From a bacterium (GTDB lineage Bacteria; Oederibacteriota; JAAXVQ01; JAUVAV01): a stretch of DNA of 64,000 bases. The position numbers and the translations under genes are program-made. The notes below the pieces were generated by a model that saw nothing but the letters and a program-made list of their open reading frames with translations, was not told the origin of the DNA and did no database searches. Below are positions 45,628 to 54,344 of the stretch, one piece after another. The stretch's first letter is position 1, and each line of letters starts with the position of its first letter. The stretch spans positions 1 through 64,000 of the forward strand of contig JAIORK010000026.1 of assembly GCA_021108215.1 (NCBI GenBank), read 5' to 3'.

Positions 45628-46764
45628 CTAGCTATTAATCAGCTGCTGATAAACGGCACGATATTTCTTCACAATACTCTCCCAGGAAAAATAATCCGCG
45701 ACCTCTCGGGTGCAGGTTTGTAATTTTTCCACCAGCTCAGGATGGCTCAATACATGCCGGATGCCGGTGGCCAGGGCGGCAGGATCATGCGGCAGCACTC
45801 CCCAATAATGCCGGCCATGCTTGAGGTTTTCCATCTGGATTCTCGGATCAACTGTAATCACCGCCCGATGATGGGCCAACAAGGTTACCAGACTACTGCG
45901 ATTCAACTTGGCACCCTCCGTATACGGCTGGACCGCAACCGCACATTGTGCAAATACTTCGGGTAAATCTTCGGCAGCGAGATATCCGGTAAAACGAACC
46001 CATTCTGTCAATCCATACTCGCGAATAAGGGAATGTATTTTATGATGATAGCTATATTTTTCCGGAGCCAACTCACCGGCAACCAAAACGCCTACCGGAA
46101 AATTTTGTTCCTTTAGCCGCTTGAGTGCCGGCAGCAAAAACTCCCATCCTTTGTTGGGCATGACAGTCCCAAAATGAAGAATCCAAGGGTACTTCCGGTC
46201 CAATGCAATCATTTTTTTATTTGTCCTGTTTTTTTTCTCTTTTAAACCACCCACATTACTCCCCAAGGGAATCACCTGAATTTTTTGTGCATACGCTGCG
46301 GCTGTTTCCAAAACATTTTCCAAGTCCAATGAATTAGTACAAATAATCCGGTGTGCAGCCAATAAGGCCGGTATAAGCCGTATCCGGCCTGCCAGGGTAT
46401 AGGTGGCATATTCGTGTAATGTGACCACACATTTAATCTGCGGTGCGCGCCAACGAATAAGTGCAAATAAAAAATTGGGGGTCAATCCGCGGTCGAATCC
46501 CAAACTGGGATACTGCAAATGACAGATATCCGGCTTCAAAGAGCATATTGCCTGAAAAAGATTCCAAAGCGCTGACAAAGACCATTGCGAAACCACGGCA
46601 TGCACCGTCACGCCATGGTTGTCATCCGTTTTCCGGTCGGTGCGGGTTGTCAAAACCAATACATGCTCACCCTTGGCAGCCAACTGCTTTGAAAGATGAT
46701 GTGTCTGATCACCGACACCGCAGTGCATGGGCGGGTAAGAACCTGAAACCATGCAAATTTTCAT
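45628..46764 (-). CDS. Glycosyltransferase family 4 with altered catalytic motif
   Basis: A 378-residue GT4-fold protein (MKICMVSGSYPPMHCGVGDQ). The donor-domain start WILHFGTVMPNKGWEFLLPA is normal. However, the usual E-x7-E region reads PYTEGAKLNRSSLVTLLAHH, so the second Glu is replaced. A similar N-R-S-S-L version occurs in some active glycosyltransferases. GGCGGAGT precedes the ATG, which overlaps the TGA of the ligase/methyltransferase gene (ATGA). Confidence 0.83.
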   Translation of the reverse strand: MKICMVSGSYPPMHCGVGDQTHHLSKQLAAKGEHVLVLTTRTDRKTDDNHGVTVHAVVSQWSLSALWNLFQAICSLKPDICHLQYPSLGFDRGLTPNFLFALIRWRAPQIKCVVTLHEYATYTLAGRIRLIPALLAAHRIICTNSLDLENVLETAAAYAQKIQVIPLGSNVGGLKEKKNRTNKKMIALDRKYPWILHFGTVMPNKGWEFLLPALKRLKEQNFPVGVLVAGELAPEKYSYHHKIHSLIREYGLTEWVRFTGYLAAEDLPEVFAQCAVAVQPYTEGAKLNRSSLVTLLAHHRAVITVDPRIQMENLKHGRHYWGVLPHDPAALATGIRHVLSHPELVEKLQTCTREVADYFSWESIVKKYRAVYQQLINS

Positions 46765-48869
46765 ACTCCGCCTCTTTTCCCCTTTGTTTGCTTCTTCAGC
46801 ATCACCACCAAATTCATCATCCAGTAAGCGCCGGTTTTATATTCAAAACGGTCCCACTGTTTTGGCGCCAAAGGCCGCAACCAATTATGCAGGGCATACG
46901 TCCAATCGAATTTCCCCTTACGATATCCATAGCCGCTAAAACGTACTACCGTCAAGCCAAGCCGTGCTGCAACACTCCGCATATCCCCCAATGAATACTG
47001 TGTCTCCCATCCCCAAGGCCAGTCACCGCGAAAAACATGCCAAAGTTTTGCCGCCGTATAGGGATTCCAGGTCTGCGGAACATCAACAATCATGGCACCG
47101 TCCGGTTTAAGCAGCCGCATCATCTCGCTCCAAACAGGCGCAGGATCTGCAAAGTGCTCCAGCAACCCTTGCGAAAAAATCAGATCAAATGATGCCGGCG
47201 CCAAACCAGTATGCCGTGCATCCGCCTGGATACAGGTGAGATTTCTTTTCAGCCGGTGTGCGTCCGTTTTCGCCAATTGGATTGCCTGAGATGCGCTGTC
47301 CAGTGCCACCACCCGGACTTGTTTATTTTTGGCAACCACAAGTGCATCCCGTGCCGGACCGCAGCCCATTTCAAGAACTGCGGCATTTTTTTTATGCAAG
47401 AGCGCATAGATAATGAAATCATGCAAGGGTTGTCTGGCCTGAACCCGCAGAGCAATATCTTTTTTCAGCTCTTGCAGCGATTGTGTTTCCCAGACATGTT
47501 CAAAAAATCTGCGCCGCTCCTGATACCCTACTCTGGGCGGGCGTTTCACAAAAACAATCACGGCTGCTAAAAAAAGTGCAGCATGCACCCCCCGGTCATG
47601 AATTAAACAATGTTCTGTAAAATTAGCAATAAAAAAACCGGCCAGCCCTGCAACCAGTGCCCAACCACCTATGGCAGGCCACCCGGGGCGGAGTCGGCCA
47701 ATCTTCCGAAAAAAATAGAGTACCATGCGCATGGTAAACAGCAGCAGGGTCGCCAAACCCAGAAAACCGGTTTCTGCTATCACGGTCAGCCAGAAAGAAT
47801 GCGGATGAGTGATGACACCAATAGGATTGATGTCGCTCCCGGCAACCATGGGCGCAAGAAAACGGTACATACCAGGCCCAATACCCAGCCAAAAATGATC
47901 AGATACCAACTTGCCGGTCACCTGTAAATAATCCAACCGGTCAGCCAAAGAAGCCAACTTGGTCTGCCAAAAAGAGCCGGTAACCAGGTCCGGCAGCTGG
48001 ACCAAAATCAATACGAATCCGGTTGCCCCGAGCGTCATCAACCAAATTATATGTCGTGGTGATTGTTTTGCCAAACCCAGAAGGATAACCAGCAAGGCCC
48101 CTGCCAGGGCAATGAATCCGGTCAGAGAAAACGTGGTGATGAACCCGGCCGTCAAAATAAAGCTGCCGACCAATCCGACAAACCGGAAAAAATTACGCGG
48201 ATGAAAAAGTGCAGCTGCCATGGTAAACGGCAATACCATCCCCACAAAAACCGCAAGTGTGTTGGGTCCAAAACCGGCACTGGCCCTGATCAATTCACCA
48301 TGCACGGTCACAATGGTCAATAAATCAGGATTGGAAATCCGTCCCATCGTGGTCTCAAAAAATCCCTGACCTGCACTCACCATGGCGGCCAAAACCAGCG
48401 CCCAGATAACATGTTCCGCTTCCCGACCCCGCCGGAGCACATGGACACCGACGACCAATACCAGCACCATTTCCAATATTTTCAAACTTCCGCGCAGAGA
48501 CTGCGGCGAGAGGACTCTCACTGCAGCTGCGATCGTGATAATCACAAAAGGAAGTACCCAAATCGCAATGGGAAGCGCACTGCGCTGCCAGGCCCGGTGT
48601 TGTATTATGTTTCTGAACAAACCCGGAAGAATCACAACCAGTAGCAACTCTCCGGTATGCACGGTGCCAAAACCAAACAGTTCCGCCTGATTTTCAAATG
48701 GCACAACCAGAGCAAGCAGGACCAACGCCTGGGAAGGTTGAAAAAAAGCCAGTAACCCGGCACACAGACTCAGTAAAATAATACTGAATCCATTTCCCGA
48801 AAAATACCAAACCGACCAGGCCAGAACGACCGCCAAGGTGGTGATGCCGTCCCAACGCTGCCTTGCCAT
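46761..48869 (-). CDS. O-antigen ligase-like protein fused to a SAM-dependent methyltransferase
   Basis: About 702 residues. The N-terminal 440 or so residues have 10-12 membrane helices and the Wzy_C/WaaL signature around VTGKLVSDHFWLGIGPGMYR and GVITHPHSFWLTVIAETGF. The C-terminal 230 residues are a class I methyltransferase: motif I VLEMGCGPARDALVVA, an acidic post-I VVALD, and FDLIFSQGLLEHFADPAPVW followed by MMRLLKPDGAMIVDVPQTWN. One polypeptide would polymerise or ligate glycans and methylate a sugar or lipid on the cytosolic face. Start ATG 48869 has AGGGAG about 13 nt upstream. A TTG at 48926, overlapping the previous stop by 4 nt, is an alternative start giving 721 residues. Confidence 0.8.
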   Translation of the reverse strand: MARQRWDGITTLAVVLAWSVWYFSGNGFSIILLSLCAGLLAFFQPSQALVLLALVVPFENQAELFGFGTVHTGELLLVVILPGLFRNIIQHRAWQRSALPIAIWVLPFVIITIAAAVRVLSPQSLRGSLKILEMVLVLVVGVHVLRRGREAEHVIWALVLAAMVSAGQGFFETTMGRISNPDLLTIVTVHGELIRASAGFGPNTLAVFVGMVLPFTMAAALFHPRNFFRFVGLVGSFILTAGFITTFSLTGFIALAGALLVILLGLAKQSPRHIIWLMTLGATGFVLILVQLPDLVTGSFWQTKLASLADRLDYLQVTGKLVSDHFWLGIGPGMYRFLAPMVAGSDINPIGVITHPHSFWLTVIAETGFLGLATLLLFTMRMVLYFFRKIGRLRPGWPAIGGWALVAGLAGFFIANFTEHCLIHDRGVHAALFLAAVIVFVKRPPRVGYQERRRFFEHVWETQSLQELKKDIALRVQARQPLHDFIIYALLHKKNAAVLEMGCGPARDALVVAKNKQVRVVALDSASQAIQLAKTDAHRLKRNLTCIQADARHTGLAPASFDLIFSQGLLEHFADPAPVWSEMMRLLKPDGAMIVDVPQTWNPYTAAKLWHVFRGDWPWGWETQYSLGDMRSVAARLGLTVVRFSGYGYRKGKFDWTYALHNWLRPLAPKQWDRFEYKTGAYWMMNLVVMLKKQTKGKRGGV

Positions 48870-48922
48870 TCCGGTATAAGGACTCCCTGGCGCAAACAAC
48901 TTTACTGTCCGGCTATTTATAT

Positions 48923-49408
48923 TCAAAGGAAAGCCACACTATGCTCTTCTTGAACGTAGATAACACTGATAATGATTCCGGACAGTTCAACTTTCTGCGT
49001 ACTGATCAAACACCAGGCACCGGCCTTGAGCCCGGTTGCTTCTCTGGGAAATCCGGGTGTGTTGCGTACAACCTGCAACGCACCTTCCACGCGAAGTTTT
49101 ATAATCACATCCTGTTGTCCGGCCAGTGGTACCGCCAACGGCAATCCGTCTTTGGCCGGAACAGGTTGCACGGATATTATTTCCGCGACTTTATTCCCCT
49201 GGCGGTTTACCACTGCATCTGCGGGTGATATTAAGGCCACAATTTCCGGCAGGGGTTTGGTAACCCGAACCTCAATCACTGCCACTTTAGAAATTTTGGA
49301 AGGTGTTGTTCCCCGCGAGATGGCGTATTGCACCGCCATCACCGCCGCACCCATGGCAACTGTCAAGGCAATCACATCCCACCAGCGAATCGTCCAATCT
49401 GTTTTCAT
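48923..49408 (-). CDS. DUF4330-like membrane-anchored protein
   Basis: A 161-residue protein with AGGAGG before the ATG. One N-terminal membrane anchor (about residues 10-30, WWDVIALTVAMGAAVMAVQY) is followed by a periplasmic beta-rich domain with KVAEIISVQPVPAKDG, VIIKLRVEGA and LKAGAWCLISTQKVELSG. This order fits the DUF4330 family, which is often encoded in polysaccharide loci. Function is unknown. It is directly followed by the ligase/methyltransferase gene, so an accessory role in polymerisation is possible. Confidence 0.65.
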   Translation of the reverse strand: MKTDWTIRWWDVIALTVAMGAAVMAVQYAISRGTTPSKISKVAVIEVRVTKPLPEIVALISPADAVVNRQGNKVAEIISVQPVPAKDGLPLAVPLAGQQDVIIKLRVEGALQVVRNTPGFPREATGLKAGAWCLISTQKVELSGIIISVIYVQEEHSVAFL

Positions 49409-49433
49409 TCCTCCACCTCCTTATCAAGTACAT

Positions 49434-49852
49434 TTACCGCAGAGACGCTGAGGACGCAGATAAAAATCCACAGGCTTATCCGGCATACGCCGGACAGGCT
49501 GCCTGTAGATTTTTGTCCTGAGATGTTCGCCTTCGGCGGTATTGACTCGCTTCCTCAATGGGCTTAAGACGCATGATATATAATCATTCATCTCGTCTCC
49601 ACACGTGACTGCCCATTGTGTTCGCGCTGGCACGATAAAATCAAATTCTAATATAAAATTTAAACATCCAATGATTTTATTTATGTTTCGCCTCTGCAAC
49701 GGGCACTCTTGTTTTTAAACTTTATCCTACCTAGCCTTTGCTTTTCTCTGCGTCCTCAGTGTCTCCACGTTAAATTTTTTGTTTTTATTTTCCCGCCCTT
49801 GCTTTTCATCTTATCTGAACTTCCTCTGCGTCCTCAGCGTCTCTGCGGTGAA
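49434..49852. repeat. Inverted-repeat unit of the CGCAGAGACGCTGAGG family, without an ORF
   Basis: A perfect 24-bp inverted repeat lies at 49436-49459 and 49827-49850 (outer end ACCGCAGAGACGCTGAGGAC). A third partial copy in the second orientation is at about 49750-49770. The interior, about 365 nt, has a CCGGCATACGCCGG palindrome near 49484 and no supported gene. Size and ends parallel the GxxExxY unit at 62642-63145. The right arm encodes the tail of the GT2 protein at 49806. Confidence 0.7.
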
Positions 49853-50831
49853 TACCCGGTTTGATGTTGCGATATTTCCACTCACCCAGCAGTACCCAAA
49901 ACAGACGCACCCAGGGTATTAGTAAATATTGCGGCACGAGCAGCATCAGGTCACGCAATCCGGTGGTACGTTTCCGGCATACCGCATAAACCGATCCGGC
50001 CCATCCCATCACAAATCCACCGACAAAAAGCAGACCCGCCAACGGTTGTTCCAAGAGATAACCAAGCAACATCCCCGGAAAACCAATGAACATGCCCCAA
50101 TAAAAAACCGGAAACGCCCGTCCATCGATCCATTTCAGGTGCTTTTTATAGAGTACCGGATGTTTTTTCCTCAACAGAGCTTCATGCATACCGAACCGGG
50201 CTTCCTTAAAATAAACCCAAGGCGATGATACGAACAGGGGATGTTCAACCCGGCACTTCGGTTCAAATACAATACGGTTATTTTTCTCCAAAATGCTAAA
50301 AGCAATATCAGAATCCTCACGGTTTGCACGAAGAAACCGTTCATCAAACCCCCCTACCTGTTGAAAAACCGTTTTTCTATAAAGCATATTACAGGTCAAA
50401 TAATTACCGCCCTTGACATTGGATACAATATGCGTAAACGGAGTCGGCGGTGCGGTCAACTTGGATGGTGCGGTTAACCCCTCCACACCGGCAATATGTT
50501 CATCTTGAAAATACGGTTCCGCAGCACACCACCAATCAGAACCGACAATAATATCCGAATCTAAAAATCCTAAAACATCTCCGCGTGCCGCCTCAGCACC
50601 CCGATTTCTTGCAATAGCAGGTCCCAAGGATTTTTCATGACGAATCACAATGACTGGAAAAGGGTCCCTGCGCGCTTCCAGCGCAGCAACGGTCCCATCA
50701 CTGGAACCGTCATCTACAACCACCACTTCCAGCTCTCCGGGTTGGTGACGCAGTTGCCGGAGCGACTCAAACACAGTTAAAAGCAATGTCTTGCGGTTAT
50801 AGGTTGGAATAATAATACTCAATCGAATCAT
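49806..50831 (-). CDS. Glycosyltransferase family 2
   Basis: A 341-residue inverting GT-A enzyme. The N-terminus IIIPTYNRKTLLLTVFESL, the VVVDDGSSDGTV site, the DxD-type FLDSDIIVG (metal/UDP) and GGFDERFLRANREDSDIAFS (general-base ED region) are all present. One or two membrane helices at about residues 240-300 anchor it. The last 15 or so residues (IHRRDAEDAEEVQIR) are encoded by a copy of the dispersed CGCAGAGACGCTGAGG repeat, so the original stop was probably lost when the repeat inserted. AAGGAAGG precedes the ATG, 5 nt after the flippase stop. Confidence 0.87.
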   Translation of the reverse strand: MIRLSIIIPTYNRKTLLLTVFESLRQLRHQPGELEVVVVDDGSSDGTVAALEARRDPFPVIVIRHEKSLGPAIARNRGAEAARGDVLGFLDSDIIVGSDWWCAAEPYFQDEHIAGVEGLTAPSKLTAPPTPFTHIVSNVKGGNYLTCNMLYRKTVFQQVGGFDERFLRANREDSDIAFSILEKNNRIVFEPKCRVEHPLFVSSPWVYFKEARFGMHEALLRKKHPVLYKKHLKWIDGRAFPVFYWGMFIGFPGMLLGYLLEQPLAGLLFVGGFVMGWAGSVYAVCRKRTTGLRDLMLLVPQYLLIPWVRLFWVLLGEWKYRNIKPGIHRRDAEDAEEVQIR

Positions 50832-50836
50832 TGCTG

Positions 50837-52270
50837 TCAGACCTTCCTTTTAAACATCCGGACGAATAATTCCAGATCATCTTTTTCAATTGCCCGGGTG
50901 CCAAAAATCGCAACCGTATAGACCCCGGCTGCGGTTGCCAAAACTAAAAACACATTGAGCTCTCTCATCCAGACAATAACACTCAGCATCAACCCCACCG
51001 ATACCAGCACTCTGAGAACCATCTTAAAAACGGGAACAGGAAACAACAAACGATGCACCGCGGTCAAATACGCGACAAATAAAAATACCTCGGTGACCAC
51101 CGCTGCCATGGCCGCACCCACATGTCCAATACGGGGAATCAGCAACAGGTTGGCGCCAATGCTTACAATGACTGCAATACCGGAAACGACCGCATTGACC
51201 ATTTGACGCTCACACGATATCAGCAAATAAGATAACGCATAATTTAAAAAAATCATACACAATGCCAGGGCGAGCCAGCCGAGCGCTGCACCGGAAGGCG
51301 CATAGGCCTCTCCAAAAATTAAAATCATAAGCGGATTGGCCACTACCCACGCACCGCCGGCAATCGGCGCGCCCAACAGTAAAAGCAGCTTGATGACTTT
51401 AGTATTGGCCCGAATCAATTGTTCCCGGTTTTCGCGAAATAATTTTGAAAATCCCGGAAATGCAGCTATAACCAAAACTGCCGGAATCACCATCAATACC
51501 TCAATACACTTGTGCGCCGCGCCATACCACCCTACCTCGGCACTGGACCTAAGTTTGGCCAAAAGCGTCATATCAATGCGAAAATAAAGATTAATAAAAA
51601 GCGTTGTCACGGTCAGCGGCAGCGCCTGCTGCCAGACATATTTAAAAAAAGTAATGTCCCATTTCCAGGCGCCGGGTAAAAACCGTCCCTTCAGCAACAA
51701 TCCGGCTGCCAGTAAAACTCCCAGCGCACCCGCTGCCACATACGCCATGGCAACCCCTTGAATACCCAGTCCGGCCTGCAAGGCGCCAATACCAAACAGC
51801 AGCAATCCCAATTTCTGGAGTGACATCACCAGAGCTTCATACTGCATTTTTTGATGGGCATGGAAAACCGAATTGATAAACTCAGTAAAGGAATTAAGCA
51901 TAACAAACAATGCCATCCATAAAACCACCCGCACGGTTGCCGCATCGGATGCCGCCCAGCGTACACCAATAAGCACTGTGAAAAAAAACAGCGTTGCCAG
52001 CACCAATTTCATCAACAACAGATTAAAGAAAAGATTTCGGGTTTGTGCCGGATCTTTGGCTGCATCCCGAATGAGCAGCGGATTTAAGCCAAAATCAACA
52101 ATCACGACAAATAACAGTGAAAAGGAAAAAGCAAAATTAATAATACCAAAACTCTCATCCCCCACCACCCGGGCCACCAAAACCACAAAAGCAAAGGAAA
52201 GCAGCCGGATGATCACTTCACCCAGCCCTTTGAACACCGCATTTTTTGCGAATGCCCGCGAAAAACTCAT
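50837..52270 (-). CDS. Wzx-type oligosaccharide flippase
   Basis: A 477-residue MATE-like/MVF-superfamily transporter with 12-14 membrane helices. It begins SFSRAFAKNAVFKGLGEVIIRLLSF and VVGDESFGIINFAFS, the family pattern in which an R-x-x-G-x-x-x-F-G loop follows helix 1. It would flip undecaprenyl-diphosphate-linked repeats across the inner membrane. The start overlaps the stop of the preceding GT2 gene by ATGA, showing tight coupling. Alternative members of the fold include Wzx-like teichuronic acid exporters. Confidence 0.88.
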   Translation of the reverse strand: MSFSRAFAKNAVFKGLGEVIIRLLSFAFVVLVARVVGDESFGIINFAFSFSLLFVVIVDFGLNPLLIRDAAKDPAQTRNLFFNLLLMKLVLATLFFFTVLIGVRWAASDAATVRVVLWMALFVMLNSFTEFINSVFHAHQKMQYEALVMSLQKLGLLLFGIGALQAGLGIQGVAMAYVAAGALGVLLAAGLLLKGRFLPGAWKWDITFFKYVWQQALPLTVTTLFINLYFRIDMTLLAKLRSSAEVGWYGAAHKCIEVLMVIPAVLVIAAFPGFSKLFRENREQLIRANTKVIKLLLLLGAPIAGGAWVVANPLMILIFGEAYAPSGAALGWLALALCMIFLNYALSYLLISCERQMVNAVVSGIAVIVSIGANLLLIPRIGHVGAAMAAVVTEVFLFVAYLTAVHRLLFPVPVFKMVLRVLVSVGLMLSVIVWMRELNVFLVLATAAGVYTVAIFGTRAIEKDDLELFVRMFKRKV

Positions 52271-53010
52271 GATATTTTCCGATTTTTTTTAAAATGGCGC
52301 ATGCGAATCAAAAAAAGATCCACAAACATCTGGAAAGAATCGGCAATCGGGGAAACTTTCGAATCCATGACATTGTTCCATATCACCGGAACCTCAACAA
52401 TCTGTGCTTGGGATTGCCGGGCAAGATAAAGAATTTCAACATCAAACCCAAAACCCTTAATCGTCATTCGGCGGAATATATCTCTGGCAATTTTTCGGGT
52501 AAATAATTTAAAACCACATTGAGTGTCATGAATCCCGGACAATGTAATCAAACGCGCAAAACGATTAAATGTTTTCCCCATCATCTCACGGTAAAACGGC
52601 TGCCGAACAGTAACGGCCGCGCCTTGCAGCGCACGCGAGGCAATCGCCACATCTGCCCCCTGCTGCATCGCCGCCTCCAGTTTCTCAAGCTCCTGGATTG
52701 GTGTGGAAAGATCCGCATCTGTAAACAACACCCGCGCTCCCCGGCTGGCAGCGACACCGCGCCGAATCGAGGCGCCTTTGCCGCGATTGCGTTTATTATG
52801 TAAAACCCGAATATTTAAACCTTGCTCCGCAAAACGCCGGGCAAGGCCGACTGTATTGTCTGAGCTGCCGTCACTAACCACAATAACTTCATACGAGTCC
52901 TCTCGTTTTTGCAAATACGTCTGAATGGTCATCAGCGTTTTAGCCAGCCGGGCTTCTTCATTGTACGCCGGAACAACAATAGAAAGTGCCGGCCGGGAAA
53001 TATGTGTCAT
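52267..53010 (-). CDS. Dolichyl-phosphate glucosyltransferase-like GT2
   Basis: A 247-residue GT2 of the DPM1/ALG5-like group. It has LSIVVPAYNEEARLAKTL, VVSDGSSDNT, NRGKGASIRRGVAASRGARV and the DxD motif in FTDADLSTPIQELEKL. This is followed by IHDTQCGFKLFTRKIA, diagnostic of polyprenyl-phosphate-sugar synthases. It probably makes undecaprenyl-phosphate glucose or mannose, which would serve as donor for the GT39 membrane enzymes at 41118 and 59399. Both neighbours overlap it by 4 nt (ATGA). Confidence 0.88.
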   Translation of the reverse strand: MTHISRPALSIVVPAYNEEARLAKTLMTIQTYLQKREDSYEVIVVSDGSSDNTVGLARRFAEQGLNIRVLHNKRNRGKGASIRRGVAASRGARVLFTDADLSTPIQELEKLEAAMQQGADVAIASRALQGAAVTVRQPFYREMMGKTFNRFARLITLSGIHDTQCGFKLFTRKIARDIFRRMTIKGFGFDVEILYLARQSQAQIVEVPVIWNNVMDSKVSPIADSFQMFVDLFLIRMRHFKKNRKIS

Positions 53011-54344
53011 GATGGCAATGGCTCCGGGCGTGGTTGATTGCTTTCCATGTAGGCAACAATTGCGATGCCCAGACCGACGAGCACGCCAAAATGAATACCC
53101 CGGGCATACATACTAAGAACATCAAAAAAATTATGAATTAAAAACGCCAAAACAGCACCGATCACACCGGAGAGCAATTGCCGCTCATAGTCCGGCGGGT
53201 TGTTAAAAAAACTTCGCCCCATTCGAAAAAGCATTGAAAAACACAGCACTAAAAATGCCACCAATCCCAGCAGACCGATTTCAATCCATATTTGTAAATA
53301 CCAGGAATGAATATGTTTATTGATCGCTTCCCAGGCATAATATTTTTCATCAAAATATTTCCGGATATTATGCTCATACCCGCCCGCACCGAATCCCACC
53401 CAGGGATGCTGCCGAATCATTTTTACCGCCGTCTTGATGCAAACACCGCGAAAACCGAAGGAATCTTCTTTTTCCGGCTGGGTAAAGGACGCCACCCGGT
53501 GCATGACCGCTTGCCGGGTCTTTTCCAGCGGCCCTTGATATAAAACCACCACAGTCACGACCACAGTTATAACCAAGGCAATAATCATCTTCATTTTTTT
53601 GGGAATATTCAAATAAATCAGGATGCCGCCGATAAGCGTCATTGCCAGCCAGCCGCCACGCGAGAAAGTAAAGATAAGCGCAGTAAGCATAATAACCGCT
53701 AAAAAACCAACCGCCATCCGCTGTCCAATTTTTTTCATTTCCACAAATTGAATAAAGGCTATCGGTATTGCCAGAATTAAGTACCCGGCAAACTGGTTGG
53801 GATGACCGAAGGTAGAGTACGCCCGCATGGTCGCACCCCTGTCCACTGTAAAAATATATTTCCCTGTATTGAACCCGGCTTCCGGACCGGCAATCGTCTG
53901 CACAATTCCTATAATCGATGCAATCACTGCCGCCCCGATAATGACGGCGGCGATCATTTTCATCTCCCGGCGGGTCACAACCACGCTGAAAACCAGCCAG
54001 GCAGTTAAAATAATTTCCATCCAGCGCAGCCACTGCTTGATGACAGTGTTAAACTGCTCGGCATTGACAGCCGAAATAAACACTGCCAGGCTAAATGCGG
54101 CAATTGCAATAATCCAAAACCTGGAAAATAAACGCGTAACATTTCCTCCCCGCAAACGATTTAACCCAACTCCGATTAAAACTGCAGAAAGAACCATTTG
54201 ATTGAGATAAACCGTTAAACCAATTTCAAAGGGCAAATCATAGGGAATGCAGGCCATGAGGAACAATACCCCCAACAGGGGATAAAAAAATGCGCTCACT
54301 CCGGCACCCACAAAAACTGCCGAAATGACTATACCGACTACCAT
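53007..54344 (-). CDS. O-antigen ligase/polymerase (Wzy_C family)
   Basis: A 445-residue integral membrane protein with about 12 helices. It carries the Wzy_C signature: STFGHPNQFAGYLILAIPIA in the first periplasmic part, FTFSRGGWLAMTLIGGILIY, and the large loop with HPWVGFGAGGYEHNI and the catalytic His-region INKHIHSWYLQIWIEIGLLG. It would ligate or polymerise undecaprenyl-linked glycan at the periplasmic face. The ATG at 54344 overlaps the TGA of the upstream sugar transferase (TGATG). A TTG one codon earlier is also open. Confidence 0.88.
   Translation of the reverse strand: MVVGIVISAVFVGAGVSAFFYPLLGVLFLMACIPYDLPFEIGLTVYLNQMVLSAVLIGVGLNRLRGGNVTRLFSRFWIIAIAAFSLAVFISAVNAEQFNTVIKQWLRWMEIILTAWLVFSVVVTRREMKMIAAVIIGAAVIASIIGIVQTIAGPEAGFNTGKYIFTVDRGATMRAYSTFGHPNQFAGYLILAIPIAFIQFVEMKKIGQRMAVGFLAVIMLTALIFTFSRGGWLAMTLIGGILIYLNIPKKMKMIIALVITVVVTVVVLYQGPLEKTRQAVMHRVASFTQPEKEDSFGFRGVCIKTAVKMIRQHPWVGFGAGGYEHNIRKYFDEKYYAWEAINKHIHSWYLQIWIEIGLLGLVAFLVLCFSMLFRMGRSFFNNPPDYERQLLSGVIGAVLAFLIHNFFDVLSMYARGIHFGVLVGLGIAIVAYMESNQPRPEPLPS

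Noticed and set aside
49424-49699. 91-codon minus-strand frame inside the inverted-repeat unit
   Set aside because: Its peptide is a translation of repeat DNA and palindromes and shows no similarity to GxxExxY.
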